DNA from: RGIG2041 sp045578865
GTDB taxonomy: Bacteria; Bacillota; Clostridia; UBA1381; UMGS1253
Reading direction: 5' to 3'
NCBI GenBank assembly: GCA_045578865.1
Contig: JAZNLB010000008.1
Coordinates: 79,495-143,494, forward strand
DNA: 64,000 nt
The number at the start of each line of letters is the position of its first letter. Position 1 is the first letter of the stretch. The notes below the pieces were generated by a model. That model had not been told where the DNA came from. It made no database searches and saw only the letters and a program-made list of their open reading frames with translations. This document shows, piece by piece, positions 35,635-44,178 of this stretch. Position numbers and translations under genes: made by a program.

Positions 35635-36351
35635 TCAAACCGCAGAGATAACAAAATCCCCTTTCTCTCGGTTATATATTGCTTTAATTTCATTGACTTT
35701 TATGAGTTCCAAAAGTGCCAGAAAAGTTGCAACCAGCTCAGGCTTGGTATACATACCTTCGAAAATATCGAAAAACAAGACTTGTTTGCCGCCGGATACA
35801 ATTTCTTTTATATATACAACCTTGTCTTTAACGGAAACCTTTTCGCGCTGAACGATACTTTCAAATGTCTTTCTCGGCGGTGGAATTCTGCGCTTTGAGC
35901 GCTCTAAAATATCATTAAATGCAGAAATCAGCATGTCCACCGGATAGACCGTGGTATCCGGTTCAAGCGCAGGCTCAATATCCTCCGGTGCTTTAAAAAG
36001 CATATACTTATAGGCATTTTCATGCTCTTTTAAAAATTCCATCGTAGACTTATAGCGCTGATATTCCAAAAGTCGCTGTACAAGTTCCGTTCTCGGGTCC
36101 TCTTCGTCAGCTTCCTCTGTGCGCGGTAAAAGCATCCGCGACTTAATGAGTAAAAGCTGGGATGCCATCACTGTAAACTCACTCGATATATCCAAATCCA
36201 GTTCCTTCATCGTTTCAAGCGCTTCCAAATACTGGTCCGTAATGGTCGCAATCGGAATATCGTAAATATTGACTTTGTTTTTTGAAATCAGGTGCAGCAG
36301 AAGTTCAATCGGTCCTTCAAAAACTTCTAACTTAAATGATATTTTTTCCAT
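35635..36351 (-). CDS. scpA: Segregation and condensation protein A (kleisin)
   Basis: 238 residues: the kleisin N-terminal helix FEGPIELLLHLISKNKVNIYDIPIATITDQYL and a C-terminal winged helix ending FLALLELIKVNEIKAIYNREKGDFVI. Bridges the SMC heads. ATG at 36351 has AGTAGG eight bases upstream; TTG at 36357 is less likely. Confidence 0.97.
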   Translation of the reverse strand: MEKISFKLEVFEGPIELLLHLISKNKVNIYDIPIATITDQYLEALETMKELDLDISSEFTVMASQLLLIKSRMLLPRTEEADEEDPRTELVQRLLEYQRYKSTMEFLKEHENAYKYMLFKAPEDIEPALEPDTTVYPVDMLISAFNDILERSKRRIPPPRKTFESIVQREKVSVKDKVVYIKEIVSGGKQVLFFDIFEGMYTKPELVATFLALLELIKVNEIKAIYNREKGDFVISAV

Positions 36352-36363
36352 AAGCAAAACCTA

Positions 36364-37107
36364 CTATACTATAAAACTGAGTACGAACTCAAAAAGCCAT
36401 GCCCAAAACTTCACTATCCAGCTAAGCACATGCGTTGCCACAATCGAAATCCAATAGCTCAAATCTAAAAACCACGGCAAACGGTCGCCAAGTATAATCC
36501 AAAGCATTAAAATTCCCATGCCATAGCGTTCGTACACTAAAATAAAGCGGTACGCACGCGCAGGCAAAAGCGAAAACAACACTTTCGAGCCATCGAGCGG
36601 CGGTATAGGCAACAGATTAAATAACATCAGCCCAATATTTAACTGCACAATGATTTCCAGCATTGAAATTAAAATATAAATCGGTGCATTATCCTCTGCG
36701 ATAAACCATTGCGGAAAAAGCGCTGCCGTTACATAAAACTGTGCAATCCAAAGCCCTGCAAAGATAAAAGCAACGATTAAGTTTGAAATCGGGCCTGCGG
36801 CCGCAATCAGCGCAGTATCACGCTTCGGCCTTTTTAACTGCCTGAAATCAAACGGTACGGGCTTTGCCCATCCGAAGCCAAAAAACAGCATACAAAGTGC
36901 GCCCAGTAAATCAAAATGCGCCAGTGGATTTATCGTAACTCTTCCCATCAGTTTCGCCGTAGGATCGCCTAATTTATACGCAATATAACCATGCGCCGCT
37001 TCATGCACGCAAATGGCAATCAGCACAGCCGGAATTCGCATTAAAACAGTGATGATTATATCAATGATACCGGCGTTTGCGCCGAGCAATGTACCAATCA
37101 TATCCAT
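36364..37107 (-). CDS. Site-2 protease family (M50) membrane metalloprotease
   Basis: 247 residues, six or so membrane helices. Zinc motif HEAAH (residues 35-39), NPLAHFD (about 60) and NLLPIPPLDGSKVLF (about 160) place it in the short M50B (YwhC/YdgD-like) subgroup without PDZ. Such proteins cut membrane-embedded substrates; substrate unknown. Next to scpA, a frequent neighbour in Bacillota. Confidence 0.93.
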   Translation of the reverse strand: MDMIGTLLGANAGIIDIIITVLMRIPAVLIAICVHEAAHGYIAYKLGDPTAKLMGRVTINPLAHFDLLGALCMLFFGFGWAKPVPFDFRQLKRPKRDTALIAAAGPISNLIVAFIFAGLWIAQFYVTAALFPQWFIAEDNAPIYILISMLEIIVQLNIGLMLFNLLPIPPLDGSKVLFSLLPARAYRFILVYERYGMGILMLWIILGDRLPWFLDLSYWISIVATHVLSWIVKFWAWLFEFVLSFIV

Positions 37108-37138
37108 CCTCCGATGTGTAGTTTAGCCCTGTATCTGA

Positions 37139-38596
37139 TTATTGCACCACAGAAAGCCCCTTATACGACGAACCGAGCAAACGCGCCGCTTCGTTGAGTT
37201 GGTTATCAATATACACCTCAAGTTCATCCGTTGTGTTTTGGATATGAATCTGTGTAATAATATCCAGCACACCCGTCGGTGTTATTCCGTTTACGCTCTG
37301 ATAGTGGTATACGGCATTTTCAAGTTCAGCGCTGTATACATTGTCTAATTCGCCTGTGTTATAATCAAAATAACGCAGACGGCGTTTATATGCCGAAATA
37401 CCTTCCGCTGTTTCGCCGGGCGTGAATGCCGAGCAAAATACCAACGGCTCTATATCCGTTCTTCCCATGCGTACTTCACGGTTTTCTACCGTGACATCCG
37501 GCGTAATACCTACTTTGTTGATTTTTTTACCGTTTCTTGTAAAATACTCGCCCGTTGTTAATTTACACATACGGTCGGCATACAACGAAAATACTGACTG
37601 CGTTACCGCCTTGCCGAATGTTTTTGTCCCGACAAGTTTCGATATACCTGAATCCTGCAATGCACTTGCTAAAATTTCCGCCGCGCTTGCCGTATTATCA
37701 TTTACGAGTGTACAAAGTTTGTATTTCGGCTTCTTCAAATACGATTTATAAGCATAGCTCACTTTATTTGCTTTTGTATAATGCGTTATAATCGTGCCTT
37801 CCGGTACAAACATTCTCCCAATTTCAATAGCGGACTCGACATAACCGCCGCCATTGTCACGCAAATCGAGAATAATTTTCTTTATACCCAATTTATCAAA
37901 CGCAGCCAGAGCCTCTTCTACTTCTCTCGCTGTTGCACTGGCAAAAGAATGAATTGCGATATAGCCCGTGTCCGGTGCAAGCACTGTATAAGAAGCAGTC
38001 TTTCCATTCAGTTCCGTGCGTGTTATCACGACATCAATTTCTTCTTTTCCGCGCAAAAGCGTGACCAAAACATTTGTCCCAATCTCACCACGCAATTTGT
38101 AACTTACATATTCAAGGCTGCGCCCCTCCAATTTTTCGCCATCTACGGCATAGACAATATCTCCTGCCTGCACCCCTGCATGCACAGCCGGACTGTCCGG
38201 AAGCGTGCCCGTAATATACACATAAGGCGCGCGTTTTTCCAAATAAACGCCAATGCCGCCGAATACACCTTCTAAATTATTCACAAAGTTTTTAAATTCA
38301 TCTGCGGTATAAAACTCAGAATAATCGTCAAAACTTGCAAACAACGCTTCAAAAAATGTGTCGAGCATCTTCGGATTCTCATTGAGCATTGTTGTAATCA
38401 TGCGCTCATAAATCTGCTCTTGTGTCACATCAAACTGATACATGTCCACAACATCGCCGAATACAACATCGAAAAACGACGATTCAGTGGACGGGCGAAT
38501 TATTTTTAAATAGTTTTCCTCCTGTGCAGAAACAGATATACCAAACGCTATCATCATCGCAAGCAAGAGCGACAATATTCTTTTTATAGATTTCAT
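37139..38596 (-). CDS. S41 family C-terminal processing peptidase
   Basis: About 485 residues: N-terminal signal segment (SIKRILSLLLAMMIAFGISVSA), PDZ domain (about 110-190, GIGVYLEK and AGVQAGDIVYAVDG), peptidase core with the catalytic Ser in NDNTASAAE (about 304) and Lys in TKTFGKAVT (about 329), then a C-terminal peptidoglycan-binding-like repeat (about 415-465, VYHYQSVNGITPTGVLD). Exported and wall-facing, like CtpA/CtpB that act in envelope or sporulation signalling. ATG at 38596 has AAGGCGG at good spacing; GTG at 38605 is an alternative. Confidence 0.93.
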   Translation of the reverse strand: MKSIKRILSLLLAMMIAFGISVSAQEENYLKIIRPSTESSFFDVVFGDVVDMYQFDVTQEQIYERMITTMLNENPKMLDTFFEALFASFDDYSEFYTADEFKNFVNNLEGVFGGIGVYLEKRAPYVYITGTLPDSPAVHAGVQAGDIVYAVDGEKLEGRSLEYVSYKLRGEIGTNVLVTLLRGKEEIDVVITRTELNGKTASYTVLAPDTGYIAIHSFASATAREVEEALAAFDKLGIKKIILDLRDNGGGYVESAIEIGRMFVPEGTIITHYTKANKVSYAYKSYLKKPKYKLCTLVNDNTASAAEILASALQDSGISKLVGTKTFGKAVTQSVFSLYADRMCKLTTGEYFTRNGKKINKVGITPDVTVENREVRMGRTDIEPLVFCSAFTPGETAEGISAYKRRLRYFDYNTGELDNVYSAELENAVYHYQSVNGITPTGVLDIITQIHIQNTTDELEVYIDNQLNEAARLLGSSYKGLSVVQ

Positions 38597-38624
38597 AATA
38601 TCCACCGCCTTTCAAAAGCGCAAT

Positions 38625-40301
38625 TTACATTCTTTCCGGAGCCGAGATAGAAAGCATATTCAAAACATTGGAAAGTACAATTCTGCACGAATCAACAAGC
38701 TTAAGTCTCGCCGCCATCAATGCATAATCCTCCTGTCGAACATAACAAGCATTGTAGAAGGCATGAAATACCGTTGCCAAATCCACGCAGTAACGCGTTA
38801 AACGGCTCGGCTCATACGCCTTAGCCGCAATCTCAATTTCCTGCGGTAAATCTGCAAGTTTTTTCATTAAGTCAATCTCCTGCGGCTCTTTTAAGCATGA
38901 CAAATCAATTTCGGCAACCGGCGAAACCGCAACACCTTCGCCTGCAAGCAAGGACAAAATACTGCAAATACGGGCGTGTGCATACTGCACATAGTACACC
39001 GGATTTTCGCTCGATTCCTCCACCGCAAGGTCCAAATCAAATACCATATGGCTGTCCGCCTGGCGCATATTAAAGAAAAACCTTGCCGCATCTACGCTTG
39101 TATCTTCCAGTAAATCATTAAGCGTTACTGCCTTACCCGTACGCTTGCTCATTCTGACAATCTCGCCATCTTGCATTAGGCGCACAAGTTGCATAATCAC
39201 AACATCGAGTTTATCTGCATCAATACCGATCGCACTGAGCGCATTTTTCATGCGGGCTACATGTCCATAATGGTCAGCACCCCAGATATTGATGGCTTTA
39301 TCAAACTTGCGTTCTTCAATCTTATTTCGGTGGTACGCAACATCTGCCGCAAAATAGGTTGGAATACCGTTTGCACGCACTAAAACTTCGTCCTTTTCTT
39401 CGCCGAAGTCTGTTGCTTTAAACCAAAGCGCACCGTCTTTTTCATAAGTGTGGCCGTTTTGTACAAACAAGTTAATTGTCTCCTGTACCGCACCGCCCTC
39501 GTGCAAACCGCTTTCACGGAACCAGATATCGTAATAAATTCTATACTTTTCCAAATCTGCTTTCAACGCATCAATGTTAAGTTCAAGCGCGTATGCCACA
39601 AGCGCATCCTTACGCACCTGCTCATCTGCATCTACATATTTGTCTGCATGGATTTTTGCAAAATTTGCCGCATGCACACGAATATCCTCGCCCTGATAAC
39701 CATCTTCCGGAAAAGCAATGGCATCCTCACCTTTATAAATCTGCAAATAGCGTGCGTTGAGGGAGTTTGCAAATTTCTCAATCTGGTTGCCGGCATCGTT
39801 GATATAAAACTCACGGGTTACATCGTAGCCCGCCCATTCCAAAAGTGCAGCAAGACAGTCGCCCAAAGCGCCGCCGCGTGCGTTACCCATATGCATAGGG
39901 CCGGTTGGGTTTGCAGATACAAATTCTACATTATAACGCTTGCCTTTACCAAGATTGATTTTTCCGTAATTTTCTTTTTGTGTTTCAATTTCTTCAAGGA
40001 CCGGATACACCCAAGAAGTATCTAAATAAAAATTGATAAAACCTGCACCCGCTACCTCGCACTTTGCAATTTTGGAAGACGGTGCCATATGTGCAACAAT
40101 CGCTTCCGCAATGGCGCGCGGCGGCTGACGCAGTGACTTTGCAAGCATCATAGCCACATTGGTCGAATAATCGCCATTTGTTTTTTCTCTCGGTTCTTCC
40201 AAATGAATCTCTACCGCAAGCGGCGTTTCGGCAAAGGCTGCATTGTATGCAGATTCAATCATTTCCTTTAATTCTATTCTCAACTGTTCAATAAGTGCCA
40301 T
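38625..40301 (-). CDS. argS: Arginyl-tRNA synthetase
   Basis: 558 residues, class I synthetase. The HIGH box appears as ANPTGPMHMGNARGGALGD (about 124-142), followed by the KMSKS region as RMSKRTGKAVTL (about 385), with the N-terminal Add-1 domain and the C-terminal anticodon-binding DALR domain (about 440-558). It charges tRNA-Arg. No T-box is seen upstream. The adjacent DUF1934 gene upstream is the usual neighbour in Bacillota. Confidence 0.98.
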   Translation of the reverse strand: MALIEQLRIELKEMIESAYNAAFAETPLAVEIHLEEPREKTNGDYSTNVAMMLAKSLRQPPRAIAEAIVAHMAPSSKIAKCEVAGAGFINFYLDTSWVYPVLEEIETQKENYGKINLGKGKRYNVEFVSANPTGPMHMGNARGGALGDCLAALLEWAGYDVTREFYINDAGNQIEKFANSLNARYLQIYKGEDAIAFPEDGYQGEDIRVHAANFAKIHADKYVDADEQVRKDALVAYALELNIDALKADLEKYRIYYDIWFRESGLHEGGAVQETINLFVQNGHTYEKDGALWFKATDFGEEKDEVLVRANGIPTYFAADVAYHRNKIEERKFDKAINIWGADHYGHVARMKNALSAIGIDADKLDVVIMQLVRLMQDGEIVRMSKRTGKAVTLNDLLEDTSVDAARFFFNMRQADSHMVFDLDLAVEESSENPVYYVQYAHARICSILSLLAGEGVAVSPVAEIDLSCLKEPQEIDLMKKLADLPQEIEIAAKAYEPSRLTRYCVDLATVFHAFYNACYVRQEDYALMAARLKLVDSCRIVLSNVLNMLSISAPERM

Positions 40302-40319
40302 TTCTGTTTTTTTTCCTTT

Positions 40320-40739
40320 CTATGCTTCCACTTTTGTAATTTCCATTATGATTTTTGCATCCGACACACTACCGCCAAGTACCAATTCATACCACAGTTC
40401 AATGCTGCCGCCCTGCAAATTGATATCCACAAAAATGCGGTCCGTTCGCACCTCCATGTCCATATCACCGTATTCAATGCCATAGCTGCTTTTATGTAAA
40501 TAATTATTTTTAAACAGCATCGTTGATTGCACACTGCCCGTATGTATCACGCACACGCTCACCGCATCCACAACCACCTTGGTATGACACGCCTGCTGTG
40601 TATCGTCATACTCAATCACATAAGCATCATCGTTTTTATACAAAATACCGCTCGCCTCTAATTCCGAGCGCAGGATGTCGCCGTCCGTGACAATTTTCGA
40701 TAGCGTATGTACCGTTACATTAGTATTTGTCGATGTCAA
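40320..40739 (-). CDS. DUF1934 (YwiB-like) protein
   Basis: 139 residues, predicted single beta-barrel of lipocalin-like type (DUF1934). The frame has no internal ATG near the start; TTG at 40739 has GGTGAG five bases upstream, within the end of murI, so the two genes overlap by 20 bases. YwiB-like proteins lie next to argS in many Bacillota; function unknown. Confidence 0.85.
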   Translation of the reverse strand: MTSTNTNVTVHTLSKIVTDGDILRSELEASGILYKNDDAYVIEYDDTQQACHTKVVVDAVSVCVIHTGSVQSTMLFKNNYLHKSSYGIEYGDMDMEVRTDRIFVDINLQGGSIELWYELVLGGSVSDAKIIMEITKVEA

Positions 40740-41529
40740 TTTTACTCACCATACCTTCTATCTCGCTTTGCAAAAACAGTCCGCCCAGAGCTTCAAAATT
40801 GTCCACCTCATCGCTGACATAGTAGCAACATACACCGCCCGTTTTCTTTGCGGATAATAATTCTTGCATTTCCAAAAGCGAACGAATATATTTTGCCATC
40901 GCTTCGCCGACATCAATGAGCGCAACTTCATCGCCCAAAACATCCGCTATCGTCTTACGCAAAAGCGGATAATGCGTACATCCCATAATCAATGTGTCCG
41001 CACCGCTTTGCACAATCTCTTCTAAGTACTCCGATGCCACCAGATGCGCCACCTCACTGTCCAAATGTCCGTTTTCAACAAGCGGCACAAACAACGGGCA
41101 CGCCTTGGAATAAACCACCGCATCAGAACAAAGGCGACAAATCACTTTTTTATATGCTTCGCTTTTTATAGTTGCCGAGGTTGCAATCACGGCAATCTTT
41201 TTATTTTTAGAAGCCGCAATGGCGCTTTTTGCCGCCTGCTCAAGCACGCCGAACACAGGCACATCAAAACCGCTCGCCAATTCCGGCAACGCAACAGCGC
41301 TCGCTGTTCCGCAAGCGGCGACAACCATTTTAACATCAAAACTTTGTAAAAAACGAATGTCCTGGGATACATATTTGAGCAATGTCTGTTTCGAGCGTCC
41401 GCCATAGGGTATGCGCTGCGTATCTCCAAAATATACAATATTCTCTCCCGGAAGAATTTCACGCATTTTTTTTACAACCGTCAGGCCACCTAAGCCCGAG
41501 TCAAAAACACCGATAGGTCTGTTGTCCAT
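40720..41529 (-). CDS. murI: Glutamate racemase
   Basis: 269 residues. Catalytic cysteines are present in VVAACGTASAVAL (about 70) and IMGCTHYPLL (about 184), with FDSGLGGLTV near the N-terminus and YFGDTQRIPYG near 38. The usual ACNTA motif is ACGTA here (Asn to Gly), a variant to note. Makes D-glutamate for peptidoglycan. ATG at 41529 has GAGG six bases upstream. First gene of a nine-gene transcription unit ending with gerW. Confidence 0.95.
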   Translation of the reverse strand: MDNRPIGVFDSGLGGLTVVKKMREILPGENIVYFGDTQRIPYGGRSKQTLLKYVSQDIRFLQSFDVKMVVAACGTASAVALPELASGFDVPVFGVLEQAAKSAIAASKNKKIAVIATSATIKSEAYKKVICRLCSDAVVYSKACPLFVPLVENGHLDSEVAHLVASEYLEEIVQSGADTLIMGCTHYPLLRKTIADVLGDEVALIDVGEAMAKYIRSLLEMQELLSAKKTGGVCCYYVSDEVDNFEALGGLFLQSEIEGMVSKIDIDKY

Positions 41530-41561
41530 AGCCATCCTCACTATATCATTTTATATAGTAT

Positions 41562-41590
41562 ATTTTACTCCTTTTACGCAATTTTTGCAA
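41562..41590 (-). promoter_or_regulatory. Sigma-A promoter of the murI-gerW operon
   Basis: TTGCAA, a 17-base spacer, TAAAAT, about 33 bases before the start codon. The rest of 41591-41771 is A/T-rich and shows no gene. Confidence 0.65.
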
Positions 41591-41771
41591 GTAAAACTTA
41601 TAAATTACTAAATTTGATAAACAAAATAAGTAGTGTCACGCATACGCGCACAAACAACTATTCTACGCAAAGCATTTCCGAGACTCAAAGTATGAGATAG
41701 AGAAAAATCTTTAAGAGGTCTGAGACCGCATTCGCGAAAAAAATCAAATCAGTCGCGCACAATAAAAACAA

Positions 41772-41805
41772 GGGAGCAAGCAGGCAATTTTCCCCTCTTA
41801 CTCCC
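41772..41805 (-). terminator. Terminator of thiT
   Basis: On the minus strand GGGAGTAAG and CTTGCTCCC pair with one mismatch around a 16-base loop, followed by TTGTTTTTATT. Confidence 0.6.
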
Positions 41806-41818
41806 CTTTTTAATTAAA

Positions 41819-42457
41819 TTATTTTGCCTGCAACAGATTAGCACGCAAAAGTGCAAAGTATACCGCTGGCGTAACCAATGCGGTAATTAAAATTTCCGGC
41901 AGCATATAAAGTCCGTTGTAAAATACGGAATAGGCCACCGAAAGCGCTGTGCCGTTAAAGGTCTGCAATATAGTTTGCCCGATGCGGTAAAATCCTTCCT
42001 GCGAAAAAAACCATTCCGCCCACGCACCAAAAAACATCGTGCCGGATATGATATGTACCAGATAACGAAGCAACAGTGCAAAAATGCTCCCAAGACATAT
42101 CGCCAGATATTTATTTTTCAGTTTTTGTGCAAACACGCCGCCGAAGCCCAATACTGTATACGCAATTACATAGTCCAAAAGACAGATGCATATCGCCTGC
42201 CACACCAGCATTTGACTTTCGCCCGGCAGGAAAAATGCGGCTACAGTTTTTGCTCCGAGCAACATTTGAATTAAACTAAACACAAATCCGGAAAACAGAC
42301 CGTATTTCGTGCCGTACACAAAGGCAATCAGTACAATCGGCATCATAGAGGCAATCGTTACACCGCCACCAAACGGCAACGAAAACGGTTGCAAGATGCT
42401 TAACACCGTTGCCAGCGCAATCATCATCGCACTTGTGACCATTCTTTTTGTTTTCAT
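41819..42457 (-). CDS. thiT: Thiamine ECF transporter substrate-binding subunit ThiT
   Basis: 212 residues, about six membrane helices, S-component of an energy-coupling factor transporter. Similarity to ThiT: ALATVLSILQPFSLPFGGGVTIASMMPIVLIAFVYGTKYGL at the N-terminus and RYLVHIISGTMFFGAWA. The TPP riboswitch directly upstream confirms a thiamine role. The ATG at 42457 has AGGAGTG upstream. Energising EcfA/A'/T modules are not in the window and would be shared. Confidence 0.93.
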   Translation of the reverse strand: MKTKRMVTSAMMIALATVLSILQPFSLPFGGGVTIASMMPIVLIAFVYGTKYGLFSGFVFSLIQMLLGAKTVAAFFLPGESQMLVWQAICICLLDYVIAYTVLGFGGVFAQKLKNKYLAICLGSIFALLLRYLVHIISGTMFFGAWAEWFFSQEGFYRIGQTILQTFNGTALSVAYSVFYNGLYMLPEILITALVTPAVYFALLRANLLQAK

Positions 42458-42541
42458 TTTCTTCACTCCTTTGTTTTTCAAAGGCAGTAAGGTATTGTTT
42501 TTTTCCTTTTCGAAGCCTTGCTTTCTTCTGCAGCAGAAAAC

Positions 42542-42572
42542 AAAAAAATCGCTATGCGTAGGGCACAGCGAT
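42542..42572 (-). terminator. Terminator of the TPP riboswitch expression platform
   Basis: Nine-pair stem ATCGCTGTG / CATAGCGAT (one G-U), loop CCCTACG, T7. The loop CCCTACG is exactly complementary to CGTAGGG in the aptamer, giving a simple alternative pairing, so TPP binding should favour termination. Confidence 0.8.
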
Positions 42573-42584
42573 ACTTGGCTTGAT

Positions 42585-42676
42585 TTTCCCTACGTTGGCA
42601 TTATCCAAATCAGGTTTTACGGGTAAAAACGACAATACGTTTACTCTCAGCTTGCTTGTGCAAGCTCCCCTTTGTC
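42585..42676 (-). promoter_or_regulatory. TPP (thiamine pyrophosphate) riboswitch aptamer
   Basis: Contains the conserved THI-box pieces in order on the minus strand: AAAGGGGAGC, GCTGAGAG, ACCTGATTTGGATAATGCCA and CGTAGGGAA. Begins right at the predicted transcription start and precedes thiT by about 130 bases, with a terminator between. Confidence 0.96.
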
Positions 42677-42682
42677 GTGGTT

Positions 42683-42711
42683 ATTATAATACATTTGTAA
42701 CCATCTGTCAA
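42683..42711 (-). promoter_or_regulatory. Sigma-A promoter of the TPP riboswitch-thiT unit
   Basis: Consensus TTGACA (42711-42706), 17-base spacer, TATAAT (42688-42683). It lies just after the rluD stop codon. Confidence 0.85.
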
Positions 42712-42716
42712 GAGTT

Positions 42717-43649
42717 TTATGTTTGTGGATACTGTTTGCGGATTTTTTCAAGCGTATCCGTAAAATAATCCGGCAACGGCGCTTCAAACTCCATCGTTTC
42801 TCCACTTGTCGGATGCACAAACCGAATGTGTTTTGCGTGCAAAAGTTGCCCATTTAGTTTAAAAGGCTCTTTTTTGATGCCATAAACAGGATCGCCGACA
42901 ATGCTGTGCCCGAGGTATGCCATGTGCACACGAATCTGATGCGTTCTGCCCGTTTTTAATTTGCAGGCAACCAGCGTATATTTGCCGTAGCGCTCCAGCA
43001 CCGTTACATCAGTAACGGCTTCGCGCGCATTTTTGGTTGTAACGCACATCTTTTTACGGTCGGACGGGCTTCTGCCGATCGGTAAATCAATATGCAGTTC
43101 GTCTTCTTTAATATTGCCGTTGACAATCGCATAATACATACGCGACAAACTTCTGTCTTTTAATTGTTCAGAAAGATCACGGTGCGCTGCATCTGTTTTT
43201 GCTACAATCAAAAGCCCACTTGTATCTTTGTCTATTCGATGAACAATGCCCGGACGAAGAACTCCGCCGATACCCGAAAGCTTATCTTTACAATAATACA
43301 AAAGAGCATTAACCAAAGTTCCTGTTGTATTGCCTGCGCCGGGATGCACGACCATACCCTGTTTTTTATGAATTACCAAAAGCACATCATCTTCGTAAAC
43401 AATATCGAGCGCAATATCTTCCGCTAAAACTTGCGTATCAACCGGCTCAGGAATTTCCACATCAATCTCGTCACCGGCTTTTAAGGTATACTTTTTATTC
43501 AGCGCTGCACCGCCAAGCGTTACAAAACCGCCCTCAATCAGTTTTACGCCGTATGAACGCGATATGTTATCAATTTGCTGTGCAACAAAGGCATCTAAGC
43601 GCATGCCGACTTGCTCAGTTTCAACAGTCAGATTATAAATTTCCGCCAT
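42717..43649 (-). CDS. rluD: RluD-type 23S rRNA pseudouridine synthase
   Basis: About 310 residues. N-terminal S4 domain (about 12-75) and catalytic domain with GIVHRIDKDTSGLLIVAKTD (catalytic Asp, about 135-155), GRTHQIRVH near 235. Fits the RluA/RluD family (YlyB in Bacillus), which follows lspA in Bacillota. It overlaps the lspA end by 17 bases; ATG at 43649 uses GGAGCG inside lspA. Confidence 0.95.
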   Translation of the reverse strand: MAEIYNLTVETEQVGMRLDAFVAQQIDNISRSYGVKLIEGGFVTLGGAALNKKYTLKAGDEIDVEIPEPVDTQVLAEDIALDIVYEDDVLLVIHKKQGMVVHPGAGNTTGTLVNALLYYCKDKLSGIGGVLRPGIVHRIDKDTSGLLIVAKTDAAHRDLSEQLKDRSLSRMYYAIVNGNIKEDELHIDLPIGRSPSDRKKMCVTTKNAREAVTDVTVLERYGKYTLVACKLKTGRTHQIRVHMAYLGHSIVGDPVYGIKKEPFKLNGQLLHAKHIRFVHPTSGETMEFEAPLPDYFTDTLEKIRKQYPQT

Positions 43650-44163
43650 CACTATCGCTCCGTTTCACGCTTTGATTCGCATCTGAATATAAAATATAAA
43701 TTCCCAAAAGCACTGCGCCGATGCAAACATATATATCCGCTACATTAAACACATACGGAAAATATTTGTGATATACAAATCTAATAAAATCCGGAACATA
43801 ACCGCGAAATACTCTGTCAACCAGATTGCCGATACCGCCTGCCAACAAAAGCGCAGAAGCACAATGCAAAAGCGGTTGATGTTTACCTTTTTTGATTACA
43901 TATATCACTAAAACCACAAGCAGAATCACAGTTGCGACACTCAAAATATGTCTCGCCCACGGAAAGGATATCCCCATCGCGCCCACCTGATTGGATTCAT
44001 ACACAAACTCAAAGATATGCGGCACGCCCGTCACTGGAGCCTTAATCCCCTGCGGCACGCCATTTGTAGTCGCAATATCAGATAATGTCTTGAGCGCAAG
44101 TATCTTTGACCATTGGTCTGCACAAAAGAGCAATACCGTGATTAAACCAAAAATAATCCACAT
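43633..44163 (-). CDS. lspA: Lipoprotein signal peptidase
   Basis: 176 residues, four membrane helices. Catalytic aspartates are in GNLVDRVFRGYVPDF (about 108-122) and FNVADIYVCIG (about 135); SNQVGAMGISF near 58 is the conserved N-terminal block. Removes signal peptides from prolipoproteins after lipidation, at the membrane. Likely clients in this window are the lipoproteins of the TAXI and BMP systems. Sits 15 bases after aroB. Confidence 0.96.
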   Translation of the reverse strand: MWIIFGLITVLLFCADQWSKILALKTLSDIATTNGVPQGIKAPVTGVPHIFEFVYESNQVGAMGISFPWARHILSVATVILLVVLVIYVIKKGKHQPLLHCASALLLAGGIGNLVDRVFRGYVPDFIRFVYHKYFPYVFNVADIYVCIGAVLLGIYILYSDANQSVKRSDSDGGNL

Positions 44164-44178
44164 ACTTTTTTCTCCATA

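Noticed and set aside
40301..40320. T-box or other tRNA-sensing leader before argS
   Set aside because: argS begins 18 bases after the DUF1934 gene; there is no room and no T-box sequence.
41591..41771. Small RNA between murI and thiT
   Set aside because: Short palindromes such as GGTCTGAGACC occur, but there is no promoter-terminator pair and no consistent structure.
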